NCBI RefSeq assembly: GCF_030563405.1
Contig: NZ_CP130749.1
Coordinates: 496,001-560,000, forward strand
DNA: 64,000 nt
Origin: Vibrio sp. SNU_ST1
Lineage (GTDB): Bacteria > Pseudomonadota > Gammaproteobacteria > Enterobacterales > Vibrionaceae
Reading direction: 5' to 3'
Position numbers and translations under genes: made by a program. A model generated the notes under the pieces. That model ran no database searches and was not told the origin of the DNA. It saw only the letters and a program-made list of their open reading frames with translations. How positions within the stretch are numbered: the first letter of the stretch is position 1; each line of letters opens with the position of its first letter. Below are positions 46,345 through 55,671 of this stretch, one piece after another.

Positions 46345-46813
46345 GAGCCTTATCTCTATGCTTTCGTTGGTAGCTTTTTCAGTGTCAGCTTCGGATACCT
46401 GGGAGGCGCACTTAAAAGCTGATATGGAGCAGTCTTATCAAGCTCTAGACGAAAAGGTTGATCTCTGTTTATCTCAACGAAACAGCTTTCAATATAGCAA
46501 GGGAATCCAAAATGTTTGGTTTAATAACTTAACTGATGAGAACAAGAAAGGAGTTCTGCTGTTTGCATTCGAAAGGGCTATGGAGCGATGTTCAATTGCT
46601 GAGAGAGCGGAGTACACTCGTATAATGCTTAGATATGTATCATTTACCAATGATGAAAAGCCTCTTGAGCAGTGGAAAAAGTTAGTAAGGGGTTTTCCAG
46701 ATACCATTGATTCTGTCGTGGAGGTGGGAATTGAAGATGCTAAAAATTTTTCCGACACGCATTTCTCACAACCATTTGATGTGTTGCAAGTAGCAAAATC
46801 TCTAAGCTTGTAA
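46334..46813 (+). CDS. Unknown exported protein B2 of paralogous pair 2 (159 aa)
   Basis: From MRCRSLISMLSLVAFSVSA, a Sec signal peptide; the longer frame from 46298 is not used. The mature part shares VDLC, WFNNLTDENKK, a central Cys and HFSQPF with B1, but lacks the lipobox. It overlaps A2 by 11 bp. Periplasmic by prediction. Function unknown. Confidence 0.68.
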   Translation: MRCRSLISMLSLVAFSVSASDTWEAHLKADMEQSYQALDEKVDLCLSQRNSFQYSKGIQNVWFNNLTDENKKGVLLFAFERAMERCSIAERAEYTRIMLRYVSFTNDEKPLEQWKKLVRGFPDTIDSVVEVGIEDAKNFSDTHFSQPFDVLQVAKSLSL

Positions 46814-46991
46814 CCGACTATTCTGGGTGATTATGTGTTGCTCCTAAAATCTTCTATTCAAACTCACTTTTGTCCAAGACCTTGATAGGTTGAATAGCTT
46901 TTGTTCACCATCAGCAAGGGACCTACTTGTGAACACAAATAGGTCCCTTCGAGTCAATGTTTTTATATTCCCTACAAACCATTAATCGCTT

Positions 46992-47520
46992 TTATATTTT
47001 TCGGTCGTGTAATTTATGTGGGAACAACTGGGTATAAACCTGCCACAATGTGTTTAGGTTTCTATGACCAGTTACTTGAGCAACTTCCTCAATGGTGAAG
47101 CCTTTCTCGAACAAGTGGCTTGCACCTCCACTGCGTAGGTCATGATACCGCAGGTTATCAACTCCAACCTTTTGACACACTTCAACAAAGCCTCGGCCAA
47201 CTGAGTGTGGGTTATAAGGGAATATCAATTCTCCTTTACGTTCTTGCCTCATCACAATATCTAATGCTTCACCAAGTAGAGGAACGACCATATGGTGCCT
47301 TCTTTCTTACGTGGGTCTTTTCGGTCACGTGCGATCACTGTTCTAAGTTCTTCGTTCAAGTCTTCCCCCCGAATACCACACACTTCGCTGACTCTCATAC
47401 AGCTCAGGATGCTGAAGTCTAGAAGCATAGAGTAGGGCGTCTTGTTCGTTTCTCTGATTTATCGATGAGTTTCATGCAGAATAGGCGTTGCTTCTAAGAA
47501 TGTGTTCACGTTCGCGGAAA
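46992..47520 (-). pseudogene. Broken tyrosine recombinase (integrase relic)
   Basis: The C-terminal catalytic part is intact in one frame: YHDLRSGGASH (H-x-x-R), VTGHRNL (box II His) and VYTQLFP (nucleophile Tyr). Upstream, another frame carries CMRVSEVCGIRGEDLN with the box I Arg and DRKDPRKKEG. A single missing base near 47297 (GGC-A_C-CAT-ATG) would reconnect KKEG(N)HMVVPLL. An in-frame TAA is at 47460-47462. The N-terminal core-binding domain is missing or unrecognisable. The upstream limit is approximate. Confidence 0.85.
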
Positions 47521-47562
47521 CGTTGAATAGAACTAACTAGTTTAAATCTCTGAATAGCGGGT

Positions 47563-47594
47563 AAAAAAATAGCCAGCAGAGGCTGGCTATTTTC
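47563..47594 (-). terminator. Terminator of the csp gene
   Basis: On the minus strand AAAATAGCCAGC and GCTGGCTATTTT form a perfect stem ending in a T7 run. The right copy of the 27-bp direct repeat overlaps it. Confidence 0.85.
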
Positions 47595-47600
47595 AGAAAG
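47574..47600. repeat. Right copy of 27-bp direct repeat (candidate att)
   Basis: Matches 45299-45325 at 26 of 27 positions. Lies within and just beyond the csp terminator, a typical kind of target for a site-specific element. Confidence 0.65.
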
Positions 47601-47615
47601 CTTTAAAATACTAAA

Positions 47616-47825
47616 TTAAAGTACTTTGATGCTGTCAGCTTGTGGGCCTTTTTGACCTTGAGATACAGTGAACTCAACTTGTTGGCCTTCAGCAAGAGTT
47701 TTGAAACCGTCGCCTGTGATTGCAGAGAAGTGTGCAAATACGTCTGGGCCGTTTTCTTGCTCGATGAAGCCGAAGCCTTTAGTTTCGTTGAACCATTTTA
47801 CTTTACCAGTAACTGTGTTAGACAT
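47616..47825 (-). CDS. CspA-family cold-shock protein
   Basis: 69 aa, the usual cold-shock-domain length. RNP1 KGFGFIEQ and RNP2 VFAHFSAI are intact. Nucleic-acid chaperone or antiterminator in the cytoplasm. A long upstream non-coding region fits the extended leader typical of csp genes. Confidence 0.95.
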   Translation of the reverse strand: MSNTVTGKVKWFNETKGFGFIEQENGPDVFAHFSAITGDGFKTLAEGQQVEFTVSQGQKGPQADSIKVL

Positions 47826-48272
47826 GATGATATCCTAAAATTAAATTTTTATTTTGAGCCAATTGTGGCACTGATAGCGCGGAAAAGTTTATTGCTATTG
47901 CGTACAACACAACGGGGTTACTAGTAATCCAACGAAATGTTTATATACAAAGAACTTTCTTTCTAGCCGAGATGAAGTCTAAATCAAATTAGGGGATAGT
48001 CAATCGAATCCATAGTGAAAGGTTGTAGAAACTTGGGGGTAGTCAAACTTTGCATTCCTTAAATATCATGGAGTTACAGTTGTATGGTGATTTGTTGTAG
48101 TTTTTGTGAAAAAGGTAGTCGAAATTGATGACGAATTTGGAGTAATTGCACTGTTTTTGCACATTAATTTTTCAAATTATTAAGCCGATAATTGGAGCTT
48201 GAATCCAATTTTAACGGCTTATATTTATAATCTCACTGTAAGCATCATGTTTCTATTGGAACGAGCTTTTGA
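47826..48272. promoter_or_regulatory. csp leader and intergenic region
   Basis: 447 bp without a supported gene, upstream of csp on the minus strand and downstream of the sugar dehydrogenase. Likely holds the csp promoter and a 5' leader. No exact cold-box claimed. Confidence 0.4.
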
Positions 48273-49364
48273 CTACTTTTTCAATCGATATAGGTTGCCA
48301 TTATCGGTACTGAAAAAGATGTCGCCACTTAGTGAAGTTTCGATGTCTCTTATCCTCTCGCCTAAATCTTCTAAAATGCGTTCTTCTTCGGTTGCCTCAC
48401 CTTGTTCATTGACAGTCACAATATTGATGTGAGTAAGTTTAAGCGCGCCAGCCAGAAGTTTTCCTTTCAACTCTGGGTATTTGTCACCTTGGTAGACGAT
48501 CAAGCTGCCCGGAGCAATTGAAGGAACGTAGACTTTTATTGGAGACTCGATGCCGTCTTTGGTTTCAGATTCGCCAACGCGAATTGGGCCCCAGTATTCT
48601 TTACCGTGTGACGTGACAGGCCACCCGTAGTTGGCACCTGTTTTTATTAGGTTAATTTCGTCACCACCTCGCGGGCCGTGTTCAATCGACCACAGCTTTT
48701 GGGTCGGGAAGTCGTAATACAAGCCTTGTGGATTACGATGACCATAGCTCCAAATTTCATTGAGCACCTTGTTGTTATCCGAGAATGGGTTATCGCTTGG
48801 TGTACTTCCATCGGCATTTAATCGCAATATTGAGCCAGCGTGAGTCATGGTGTCTTGGCCGTTGTCTCGGTCACCGCGATCGCCGATTGAAAAGTACAGG
48901 TGGCTATCATCAAAAGTAATGCGACTCCCAAAGTGACGTCCGGTGTCTGTTCTGGACTTTGTCACCAACACGTCTGTCCAATTGGTGATTTTATTATTGC
49001 TGTAATTAGCAGAAGCCAGTGTCGTTACACCTTCACCTCCGACGTCTTTACTGTAAGTGACGTAGAGTTTTTCGTTTTCAAAAGGGGAGAGAGTGATATC
49101 CAATAGACCACCTTGGCCTTTCGCCCATACATTTGGCAGCCTGAACAGTGTGCTTTGTTCACCCGTCTTTAAATCAACCTGTTTAATGACGCCAGCTTTT
49201 TCTGTGAGAAGCATAGTACTGTCATCGACATAAGCGAGGCCCCATGGAATCTCGAGGCCGTCTGTGATTTTCTCTACTTGCCATGCCAACGCTGAGGTTG
49301 AAGCCATTGGACTCGATGCGATGAGTGCCAAAGTACAGGAAAGAATACGATGATGATTGTTCAT
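48273..49364 (-). CDS. yliI: PQQ-dependent aldose sugar dehydrogenase (YliI type)
   Basis: 363 aa with a signal peptide (CTLALIASSPMASTSALA). Six-bladed propeller of the soluble glucose-dehydrogenase type: GLEIPWGLAYV near the start, GGLLDITLSP, SIGDRGDRDNGQ, and NEIWSYGHRNPQGL with IEHGPRGGDEINLI. Oxidises aldose sugars in the periplasm using PQQ. No PQQ biosynthesis genes in the window. Confidence 0.93.
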   Translation of the reverse strand: MNNHHRILSCTLALIASSPMASTSALAWQVEKITDGLEIPWGLAYVDDSTMLLTEKAGVIKQVDLKTGEQSTLFRLPNVWAKGQGGLLDITLSPFENEKLYVTYSKDVGGEGVTTLASANYSNNKITNWTDVLVTKSRTDTGRHFGSRITFDDSHLYFSIGDRGDRDNGQDTMTHAGSILRLNADGSTPSDNPFSDNNKVLNEIWSYGHRNPQGLYYDFPTQKLWSIEHGPRGGDEINLIKTGANYGWPVTSHGKEYWGPIRVGESETKDGIESPIKVYVPSIAPGSLIVYQGDKYPELKGKLLAGALKLTHINIVTVNEQGEATEEERILEDLGERIRDIETSLSGDIFFSTDNGNLYRLKK

Positions 49365-49500
49365 GGAAGCCCCTTGATTTTCATGACGTGGTATTAGTTT
49401 AGCTTGTGCATGCTCAAGTTTAAGGAAACATTCATTCCGTTTTGGCTCATGGTGCTGAGGAGTTATCTAAAAAGCGAGTGATTAACCCATTTAGCTTAGG

Positions 49501-50286
49501 TTATTGGCAAACAACGGCAACCTTCTCACTCGCTGCAGTATTGGCTGGAACTGGATGGTCGATCAGTCGAATAGGAGATTCATACAAAGCGGATAGCGCT
49601 TGTTCATCAAGTAACTTATTTGCGCTACCTTCAAACGCGACCTGTCCTTTCTTTAGGGCAACGATGTGTGTCGCGTAACGCAGTGCTAGATTCAAATCGT
49701 GCAAAATGACGATCACTCCAACATTTTCCGTTTTGTTGAGTTCAGACAGCAAACCCATAAGCTGAAACTGATGATGCACATCCAATGCCGAAGTCGGCTC
49801 ATCAAGGATTAGTACTGGTGATTGCTGAGCCAACAACATCGATACCCACGCGCGTTGACGCTCTCCTCCCGATAAATCATCCGCCAAGGCTTGTGAGAAT
49901 TCAGTGACACCGGTTCTTTCCATCGCTTGTTGGATAATCGACTTATCTTCTGAATTCCAACGGCCTAGCGCGCCTCTCCATGGGAAACGTCCTAAACGAA
50001 CCAACTCTTCTACGGTTAAGCCTGCAGAAGCGGGGAGCTTTTGCGGTAAATAAGCAATCTTCTTCGCTAAGTCTTTGCTTTTGAATGAAGAGAGGGAAGC
50101 GCCGTCTAGTTCCACGCTGCCGTGATCCGGCGACATCTGTCCAGAGAGTAAATTAACGAGTGTAGATTTACCCGAACCATTATGGCCAAGAACGACTGTC
50201 AGTTCATTGGTCGGAATCGTGAGGTCTTCGATTGAGAGGATGGTTCGTTCATCACGAACAATTTTGATGTTTGAAAGCTGAAACAT
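49501..50286 (-). CDS. fhuC: Iron(III)-siderophore ABC transporter ATPase, FhuC-like
   Basis: 261 aa. Walker A GHNGSGKST (residue ~35), signature LSGGERQRAWV, Walker B LILDEPTSALD and H-loop HDLNLALRYA. Energises import with FhuB/FhuD encoded 5 kb away. It lies 77 bp downstream of the FhuF-like gene on the same strand. Separation from fhuDB on the other strand is unusual versus E. coli fhuACDB. Confidence 0.93.
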   Translation of the reverse strand: MFQLSNIKIVRDERTILSIEDLTIPTNELTVVLGHNGSGKSTLVNLLSGQMSPDHGSVELDGASLSSFKSKDLAKKIAYLPQKLPASAGLTVEELVRLGRFPWRGALGRWNSEDKSIIQQAMERTGVTEFSQALADDLSGGERQRAWVSMLLAQQSPVLILDEPTSALDVHHQFQLMGLLSELNKTENVGVIVILHDLNLALRYATHIVALKKGQVAFEGSANKLLDEQALSALYESPIRLIDHPVPANTAASEKVAVVCQ

Positions 50287-50363
50287 GTCAGTCCTGTAAT
50301 TAGATCAGTAGCGAAGCTCAATGGGAGAAGGCTCGTCGTATTGAACTTTAATAAATGGCGTGA

Positions 50364-51122
50364 CTAAGCGATTTTTTTGTTGTCTGGATGCCTAGGGCAA
50401 TTATCACAGTACTTTCTTGAATCGCATTTATAAACGAGGCAGCAGCTGATTCTGATCAGTTTTAACATCCCCGAACTAGAGTCCACTTTAAGGCTGTTTA
50501 AATGATTTTCAGGCAACTGGCATGCTTCTAACCAAAGCTTAGCTTGCGCAGTAATGTAATCGTTGCTCAGGCTTGGTTCGTGCTGCTGAAGTTTTATCAA
50601 ACTGCCTAACAATAGATCGGCCAATAAATGATTGGTAAATCCTGGGCGAATACGTGTCCATTCACTGATCTGGCTTCGATAAAACTCAGTCAGTGCAAGA
50701 ATGGCTTCACCAGCATCTGGAATCAGCTCTTCTGGTGAACCATGTTGATGATCACCATTAAAGAAGCGGTAACCAGTAATGAACTCTTTGTATCTAAATT
50801 GACCGATATTCTTGATGTCGGGCAATGAATGAAGCCCATAGATAGAAATGAAAGTCACATAGATAGGCTGCCAACACACGAGATCCCAGGTTCGCGTTAA
50901 CCAATACGCTTTACCTGCTTCTGGGTGGCTTTGCGAAAGACCATCGTAAACTCGTTTGAGCTCTTTATGACTATTCTCATTTGTTACCGCAATGCTCCTG
51001 TTATTAAGCGCACCAAAGCTTCCGCTTAAATAGGGGGTAACTTGTTTTGAGTAAGCGAAGATTTTTTGATGTAGAGACGGGGCTTTCCGACGGGTGATAA
51101 TATTGTGCAGTTGGGGAAGCAT
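50364..51122 (-). CDS. FhuF-like siderophore ferric-iron reductase
   Basis: 252 aa. The C-terminal CC-x10-C-x2-C motif (CCLVYKC...YCDNC) matches the [2Fe-2S] site of FhuF-type ferric-siderophore reductases. The rest is a divergent FhuF-like fold. It should release iron from imported hydroxamate siderophores in the cytoplasm. First gene of the minus-strand pair with fhuC; a Fur-like box sits just before its start. Confidence 0.85.
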   Translation of the reverse strand: MLPQLHNIITRRKAPSLHQKIFAYSKQVTPYLSGSFGALNNRSIAVTNENSHKELKRVYDGLSQSHPEAGKAYWLTRTWDLVCWQPIYVTFISIYGLHSLPDIKNIGQFRYKEFITGYRFFNGDHQHGSPEELIPDAGEAILALTEFYRSQISEWTRIRPGFTNHLLADLLLGSLIKLQQHEPSLSNDYITAQAKLWLEACQLPENHLNSLKVDSSSGMLKLIRISCCLVYKCDSRKYCDNCPRHPDNKKIA

Positions 51123-51131
51123 CTTAAATCA

Positions 51132-51150
51132 ATAAATGAGAATCAGTTGC
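51132..51150. promoter_or_regulatory. Candidate Fur box upstream of the FhuF-like gene
   Basis: ATAAATGAGAATCAGTTGC matches the 19-bp Fur consensus at 12 positions by eye, 10 bp before the fhuF-like start. Consistent with iron repression of fhuF-fhuC. Confidence 0.5.
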
Positions 51151-51341
51151 GTTATCATAACGAACATAGTCGAGGATAACCATACAAAATGGAGCATCTA
51201 CTCGGTGCTTTTAATGTTTTTGAGATTTATAAAGTTTGGGTGGGCTGTCCTTTTTTCAGTGATAAAAGCCACTTTAAGTGATAAAAGTATTGTTGAACCC
51301 AACACGCCCTAGTCAAAAATAGAGAAGATGAAAGCTTGAAT

Positions 51342-52250
51342 ATGAACACACCTGCATTTGATCGTATCAGCCGCGTTCTGGCTTATATCCATGCGAACTT
51401 AAGCTCAACACTATCGCTAGAAGATATTGCGAAACAAAGCTGTTGGTCTCGTTGGCAGCTGCAAAGAGTGTTTCAAGCCGAAACCGGGCTTACCGTGGCG
51501 AACTATGTGAGAGAGCTAAAGTTAAGTCAGGCTGCCGAAGAGCTGCTTGATGGAAAAGATCGTGTTATCGATATTGCGCTTGGTCTCGGATTCAATTCAG
51601 AAATAAGCTTTAGCCGTTCGTTTAAGCAAATGTTTGGGGTAAGCCCAAGTCAGTATAGAAAAGCAGGTAAAAGAGTAGGGCTAAAAAAGCCGATACAAGT
51701 ATCTGAAACGGCGAGTAATTCAGAAAATAGGGCGTTAAGCTTTGTGGAAGTGCGCATTGATGAAAGAGAGTCTTTCTTAGTGAAAGGAATGACATCAGAA
51801 ATCAGTGGCTTGTTTTCACTCACGCAAGACTTCACACAGAAAGTCCCTCAGCTATGGTCACGTTTAGAGGGTGAGGTTGAAATCCCTGACGCCAACATGC
51901 TCCAGTTCATTGGTGTTGTTGACCTGACTCAGTCTTGCTTTGACGGAACCAATATTTACTATTGGGCGGGCGTTGAGCTTCATGACGAGATCTCTATCCC
52001 GCAACTGCCTAGTATTATCTCTGATAAGTTAGAGGTGCTGACGATTCCGAAGCAAACCTATGCTGTAGTGAAGCACCGTGGTCCTATAGAGCATCTACCC
52101 CATACTCTAAGTTGGTTCGTGCTTAATTGGCTTCCAAATTCAGGTTATCGTGGCGTTGATGGTTATGAACTTGAGATGTACCCATTTGGCTATCAAGCTC
52201 ATGCTTCTGATGCGGAAATGGAGTACTGGGTTCCAATTATTAAATCGTAG
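51342..52250 (+). CDS. AraC-family regulator with GyrI-like effector domain
   Basis: About 302 aa. ATG 51342 chosen; TTG 51336 has a better-spaced AGAGAAG. Two HTHs of the MarA/Rob type in residues ~1-105 (LSLEDIAKQSCWSRWQLQRVF; IDIALGLGFNSEISFSRSFKQMFG). The C-terminal GyrI-like ligand domain shows YAVVKHRGPIEHLP. It lies between the two arms of the iron-uptake cluster and may sense a siderophore or drug. Confidence 0.9.
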   Translation: MNTPAFDRISRVLAYIHANLSSTLSLEDIAKQSCWSRWQLQRVFQAETGLTVANYVRELKLSQAAEELLDGKDRVIDIALGLGFNSEISFSRSFKQMFGVSPSQYRKAGKRVGLKKPIQVSETASNSENRALSFVEVRIDERESFLVKGMTSEISGLFSLTQDFTQKVPQLWSRLEGEVEIPDANMLQFIGVVDLTQSCFDGTNIYYWAGVELHDEISIPQLPSIISDKLEVLTIPKQTYAVVKHRGPIEHLPHTLSWFVLNWLPNSGYRGVDGYELEMYPFGYQAHASDAEMEYWVPIIKS

Positions 52251-52446
52251 TCATATTTCAGCCCTCCGACTTTCTCCCCCCTTCCTCAAAAGCCTTTTTG
52301 TTACAAGGTCAAAGGTTACAAGGTCGAATGCTACTAGAGCAATTGTGTGTTTAATCAGCAATTGACCTAATTTTACTAAAAATAGGCCAAGTTCTTTTTG
52401 AACTTGCACCAAATTGTTAATTATCCCATCTCTAGATACATACAAT

Positions 52447-52465
52447 GCAAATGAGATTTATTACT
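52447..52465. promoter_or_regulatory. Candidate Fur box upstream of the TonB receptor
   Basis: GCAAATGAGATTTATTACT matches the Fur consensus at 12 of 19 positions, about 33 bp before the receptor start. Confidence 0.5.
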
Positions 52466-52497
52466 ATTTACAATTAAGCATTGGTACCGAGGGAATC

Positions 52498-54627
52498 ATG
52501 ACCACTCACACTCGTTTTAAGTATTCATCATTGGCAGTCGCGTTGCTGACTGCGTTTTCAGCGCAAGCATTCGCGGAAGATACCACTACTTCGGCAGATT
52601 CGAATGTAGAAACTATCACTGTTATGGGTAAAGCTTACCGTAATACAGCAACGAAAACCGTTTTAGCGCCAGAAGAAACGCCGCAAACACTTAACGTTAT
52701 CGAAAGCGAACAGATGGAACAACGTGGTGTTAAGTCTGTAATGCAAGCTCTTCGTTATGCACCAGGTGTATCAACCGAGAATAAAGGTGGTGCAGTGGTT
52801 CTTAGTGATTGGGTTAAAATTCGCGGTTTTGGCTCTACGAATAACTATTATGACGGAATGATGTTGCCAATCCTTCCTGGATGGAACGTACAACCTCAGA
52901 TTGATCCTATTGCTATGGAGCGTTTGGAAATATTCAAAGGTCCAACATCGGTTCTTTACGGATCAATGCCACCAGGAGGCATGGTCAATATCATTGCAAA
53001 ATCGCCTAAGTTCGAAGAGTCTACGAAAATTGGCTTGGCAACGGGTTTAGATAACTTAGTTGAAGCTTCAATTGATACAACGGGTGCTTTGAGTGACAAC
53101 GTTGCTTATCGCTTGGTTGCTCTGGGTCGTAAGAAAGATACGCAAGTAGACGGTGTTGAGGAAGAGCGCTATGTGATTGCGCCATCAATCGATTGGTATG
53201 TGTCTGATAAAACCTTTATTAACTTCAATCTTTATTATCAGAATGACCCTGCACTAGGTCAGAACGTGACACTCCCATTAGCGGCGATTGAATCAGGAAA
53301 AGTCTCACCTTCGACATTTGCCGGGGATGTTAATTACAACACCATCAAACGTGATTTCTTGATTACTGGTTATAAGTTTAACCATGATTTCAACTCAAAT
53401 TGGGCATTTCTTCAGAATTTCCGTTATATGAAAACTGACTTTTATCAAGAAAGTACTAGCAGTGGCAATTTTGATGTTTCAACTGGCTCATTAGCTCGTT
53501 CGGCATATAGCACGGATGAAAGCTCTACGGGTATTAGTGTTGATAACCAACTATCGGGCTTAGTGTCTACTGGCTCATTGGATCACTATTTACTTTTTGG
53601 TGTGGATTATCGAAACACAGAGGGTGATGTAGCCTACGACGCTTTCGCAGGTGTTGATAGCATCAACCTTTACAATCCAAATAACGATAAGCTGAACCCG
53701 AATGATTTTACAAAAACGTATTATCAAAATAACGACATTGAAGTGAGTCAGCTTGGTTTCTATTTCCAAGACCAGATGTTGATTGATAATTGGGTGTTCA
53801 TTGCTGGTGGTCGTTTTGACAAAGTCGAAACAACGACAAAAGTATCAGTATTTGGTGGTGCACCAAGTAAAACGGATACTGATGATACTAATTTCTCATA
53901 CCGCTTAGGTGCTTTGTACAAATTTGATAATGGTTTATCTCCATTTGCTAACTTTGCTACCAGTTTTGAACCGAGTGTAAAGTTAGATACTAACGGTAAC
54001 AACCTAGATCCTGAAACCGGTGAACAAGTCGAGTTGGGCCTTAAGTATGACTCATATGAGAATATGATTTCAGGCTCGATGGCTCTGTTCCAAGTGAACA
54101 AAAAAAATGTGGGCGTTCGTCCTGATGGAGCTTCACCATGGACTTCAGTTGGTGAGATTCGCTCACAAGGTATTGAGTTAGAAGGACGAGCACAAGTCAC
54201 TGATAACTTGGATGTGTTAGCGAACTACACATACACAGATATGGAAATTACTGAAGATAGAAACGCATCAAATATCGGACAAACACCAGTATTTGTACCA
54301 GATCATACTGCAAATGTTTGGGCTAACTATTTTGTACGTAGTGGTGCAATGAGTGGTCTTAGAGTCGGCGGTGGCGTGCGTTATGTGGGAGAAACGGTTC
54401 TAAACGATACGTCAGACAAAAATAAAGGCCAAGTACCATCATATACTTTAGTTGATTTGTCTCTAGGTTATGACTTAGGCGAGGTTAACAGCTCGCTTAA
54501 GAACGCAACAGCTAATGTCGTTGCAAATAACATATTCAATGAAGAGTATTACACTTGTTGGAATGAGAGCTATTGCTGGTACGGTCAAGAGCAAACTGTA
54601 GAATTTAATGTTAATTACGAATTCTAA
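52498..54627 (+). CDS. TonB-dependent ferric-siderophore (hydroxamate-type) receptor
   Basis: 709 aa from MTTHTRFKYSSLAVALL with GAGGGA before it; 28 upstream codons are not used. Signal peptide ending AFAE, TonB box ETITVMG, plug domain (TPQTLNVIESEQMEQRGV to GSMPPGGMVNIIAK), 22-strand barrel and terminal Phe (VNYEF). FhuA/FoxA-type by neighbourhood; the ligand, ferrichrome or ferrioxamine, is not certain. Confidence 0.92.
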   Translation: MTTHTRFKYSSLAVALLTAFSAQAFAEDTTTSADSNVETITVMGKAYRNTATKTVLAPEETPQTLNVIESEQMEQRGVKSVMQALRYAPGVSTENKGGAVVLSDWVKIRGFGSTNNYYDGMMLPILPGWNVQPQIDPIAMERLEIFKGPTSVLYGSMPPGGMVNIIAKSPKFEESTKIGLATGLDNLVEASIDTTGALSDNVAYRLVALGRKKDTQVDGVEEERYVIAPSIDWYVSDKTFINFNLYYQNDPALGQNVTLPLAAIESGKVSPSTFAGDVNYNTIKRDFLITGYKFNHDFNSNWAFLQNFRYMKTDFYQESTSSGNFDVSTGSLARSAYSTDESSTGISVDNQLSGLVSTGSLDHYLLFGVDYRNTEGDVAYDAFAGVDSINLYNPNNDKLNPNDFTKTYYQNNDIEVSQLGFYFQDQMLIDNWVFIAGGRFDKVETTTKVSVFGGAPSKTDTDDTNFSYRLGALYKFDNGLSPFANFATSFEPSVKLDTNGNNLDPETGEQVELGLKYDSYENMISGSMALFQVNKKNVGVRPDGASPWTSVGEIRSQGIELEGRAQVTDNLDVLANYTYTDMEITEDRNASNIGQTPVFVPDHTANVWANYFVRSGAMSGLRVGGGVRYVGETVLNDTSDKNKGQVPSYTLVDLSLGYDLGEVNSSLKNATANVVANNIFNEEYYTCWNESYCWYGQEQTVEFNVNYEF

Positions 54628-54648
54628 CTAAGTTAGGGTTATCAATTT

Positions 54649-54674
54649 AAAGCAGCCTTTACTGGGCTGCTTTT
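54649..54674 (+). terminator. Terminator after the TonB receptor
   Basis: AAAGCAGCC and GGCTGCTTT stem, then TTGTC. It lies between receptor and fhuD and may attenuate read-through. Confidence 0.7.
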
Positions 54675-54717
54675 GTCGTTTGAATAAATATAGAATTTAG
54701 ATTGAGTAGGCAACAAT

Positions 54718-55671
54718 ATGAATTTACAACGAATAGCTTCCCATGTTTCTAAAGTAAAGAGCTTGAATACAAAGCTAGTGGTAACTGTATTAGCGAGCGC
54801 TTTATCGTTTAATGCGATGGCCAATTTTCAAGTTGAAGACAGTGAGGGCGTAAAAACCCTTGAAGCTCAGCCCGTTAGAGTGGCTGCGTTAAACTGGGAC
54901 ATTGCTGAACAAGTGATTGAACTCGGTATCACACCAGTAGCGGTGCCTGATATTGCAGGTTATACCGATTGGGTTGTTCAACCTGCGATTCCAGAAGGCG
55001 TGGCGGACATTGGTACTCGAACTGAGCCCAATTTTTCTGCTTTGAAGAAGCTAAATCCTGATGTGATTCTCATCGCTTCACCGCAGAAAGATCTTCAGGA
55101 TCGACTCTCTGAAATTGCGCCAGTACTTTACTACCAAACGTACAGTGAACAACACAGCAATGCAGCGGCTGCTATTGAGAACTTTAAGAAGATTAGTCAA
55201 TTACTGGGTAAAGAAGATCAAGCCGACAAGAAGCTCGCAGCGATGGACGAACGTATCGCTGTTCTAAAAGCTGAGTTAGACAAAGCGTATCCGGGCAACA
55301 AGCCAAAAGTCACTTCTTTCCGTTTTGCGAGTACCACATCGGTGTTTATCTACGGCGATAATTCGATTCCACAATATGCACTTGAAAAGCTTGGTTTTGA
55401 AAATGCGATGGATCTTCCTGTAAGCCAGTGGGGCATCAGTCAAAAACGAATGACAGAGCTTAAGAACGTTAAGAAGGGCATTGCGCTTTATTTTGAACCT
55501 TTCCCATATCAAGACAAACTAGACCGCTCTCCAGTCTGGAAGAGCATGCCCTTTGTTCGTAATGGTCAATTTAGCCCAGTGGCAGCAAGTTGGAGCTACG
55601 GTGGTGCCATGTCGATTTTGTACAACGCGGAAGCTATGGCGCAATCGCTGTTGACCTTAGCGGAGCAGTAA
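54718..55671 (+). CDS. fhuD: Periplasmic ferric-siderophore-binding protein FhuD
   Basis: 317 aa with a long signal region ending in SFNAMA. Class III binding-protein fold: RVAALNWDIAEQVIELGITPVAV, IGTRTEPNFSALKKLNPDVIL, and SMPFVRNGQFSPVAASWSYGG near the end. Its TAA shares a base with the fhuB ATG. Delivers hydroxamate siderophore to FhuB. Confidence 0.92.
   Translation: MNLQRIASHVSKVKSLNTKLVVTVLASALSFNAMANFQVEDSEGVKTLEAQPVRVAALNWDIAEQVIELGITPVAVPDIAGYTDWVVQPAIPEGVADIGTRTEPNFSALKKLNPDVILIASPQKDLQDRLSEIAPVLYYQTYSEQHSNAAAAIENFKKISQLLGKEDQADKKLAAMDERIAVLKAELDKAYPGNKPKVTSFRFASTTSVFIYGDNSIPQYALEKLGFENAMDLPVSQWGISQKRMTELKNVKKGIALYFEPFPYQDKLDRSPVWKSMPFVRNGQFSPVAASWSYGGAMSILYNAEAMAQSLLTLAEQ

Noticed and set aside
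48199..48432. 77-aa plus-strand frame
   Set aside because: Mostly antisense to the sugar dehydrogenase; no independent support.
52299..52326. GTTACAAGGTC repeated twice in tandem
   Set aside because: Too short and only two copies; no function suggested.
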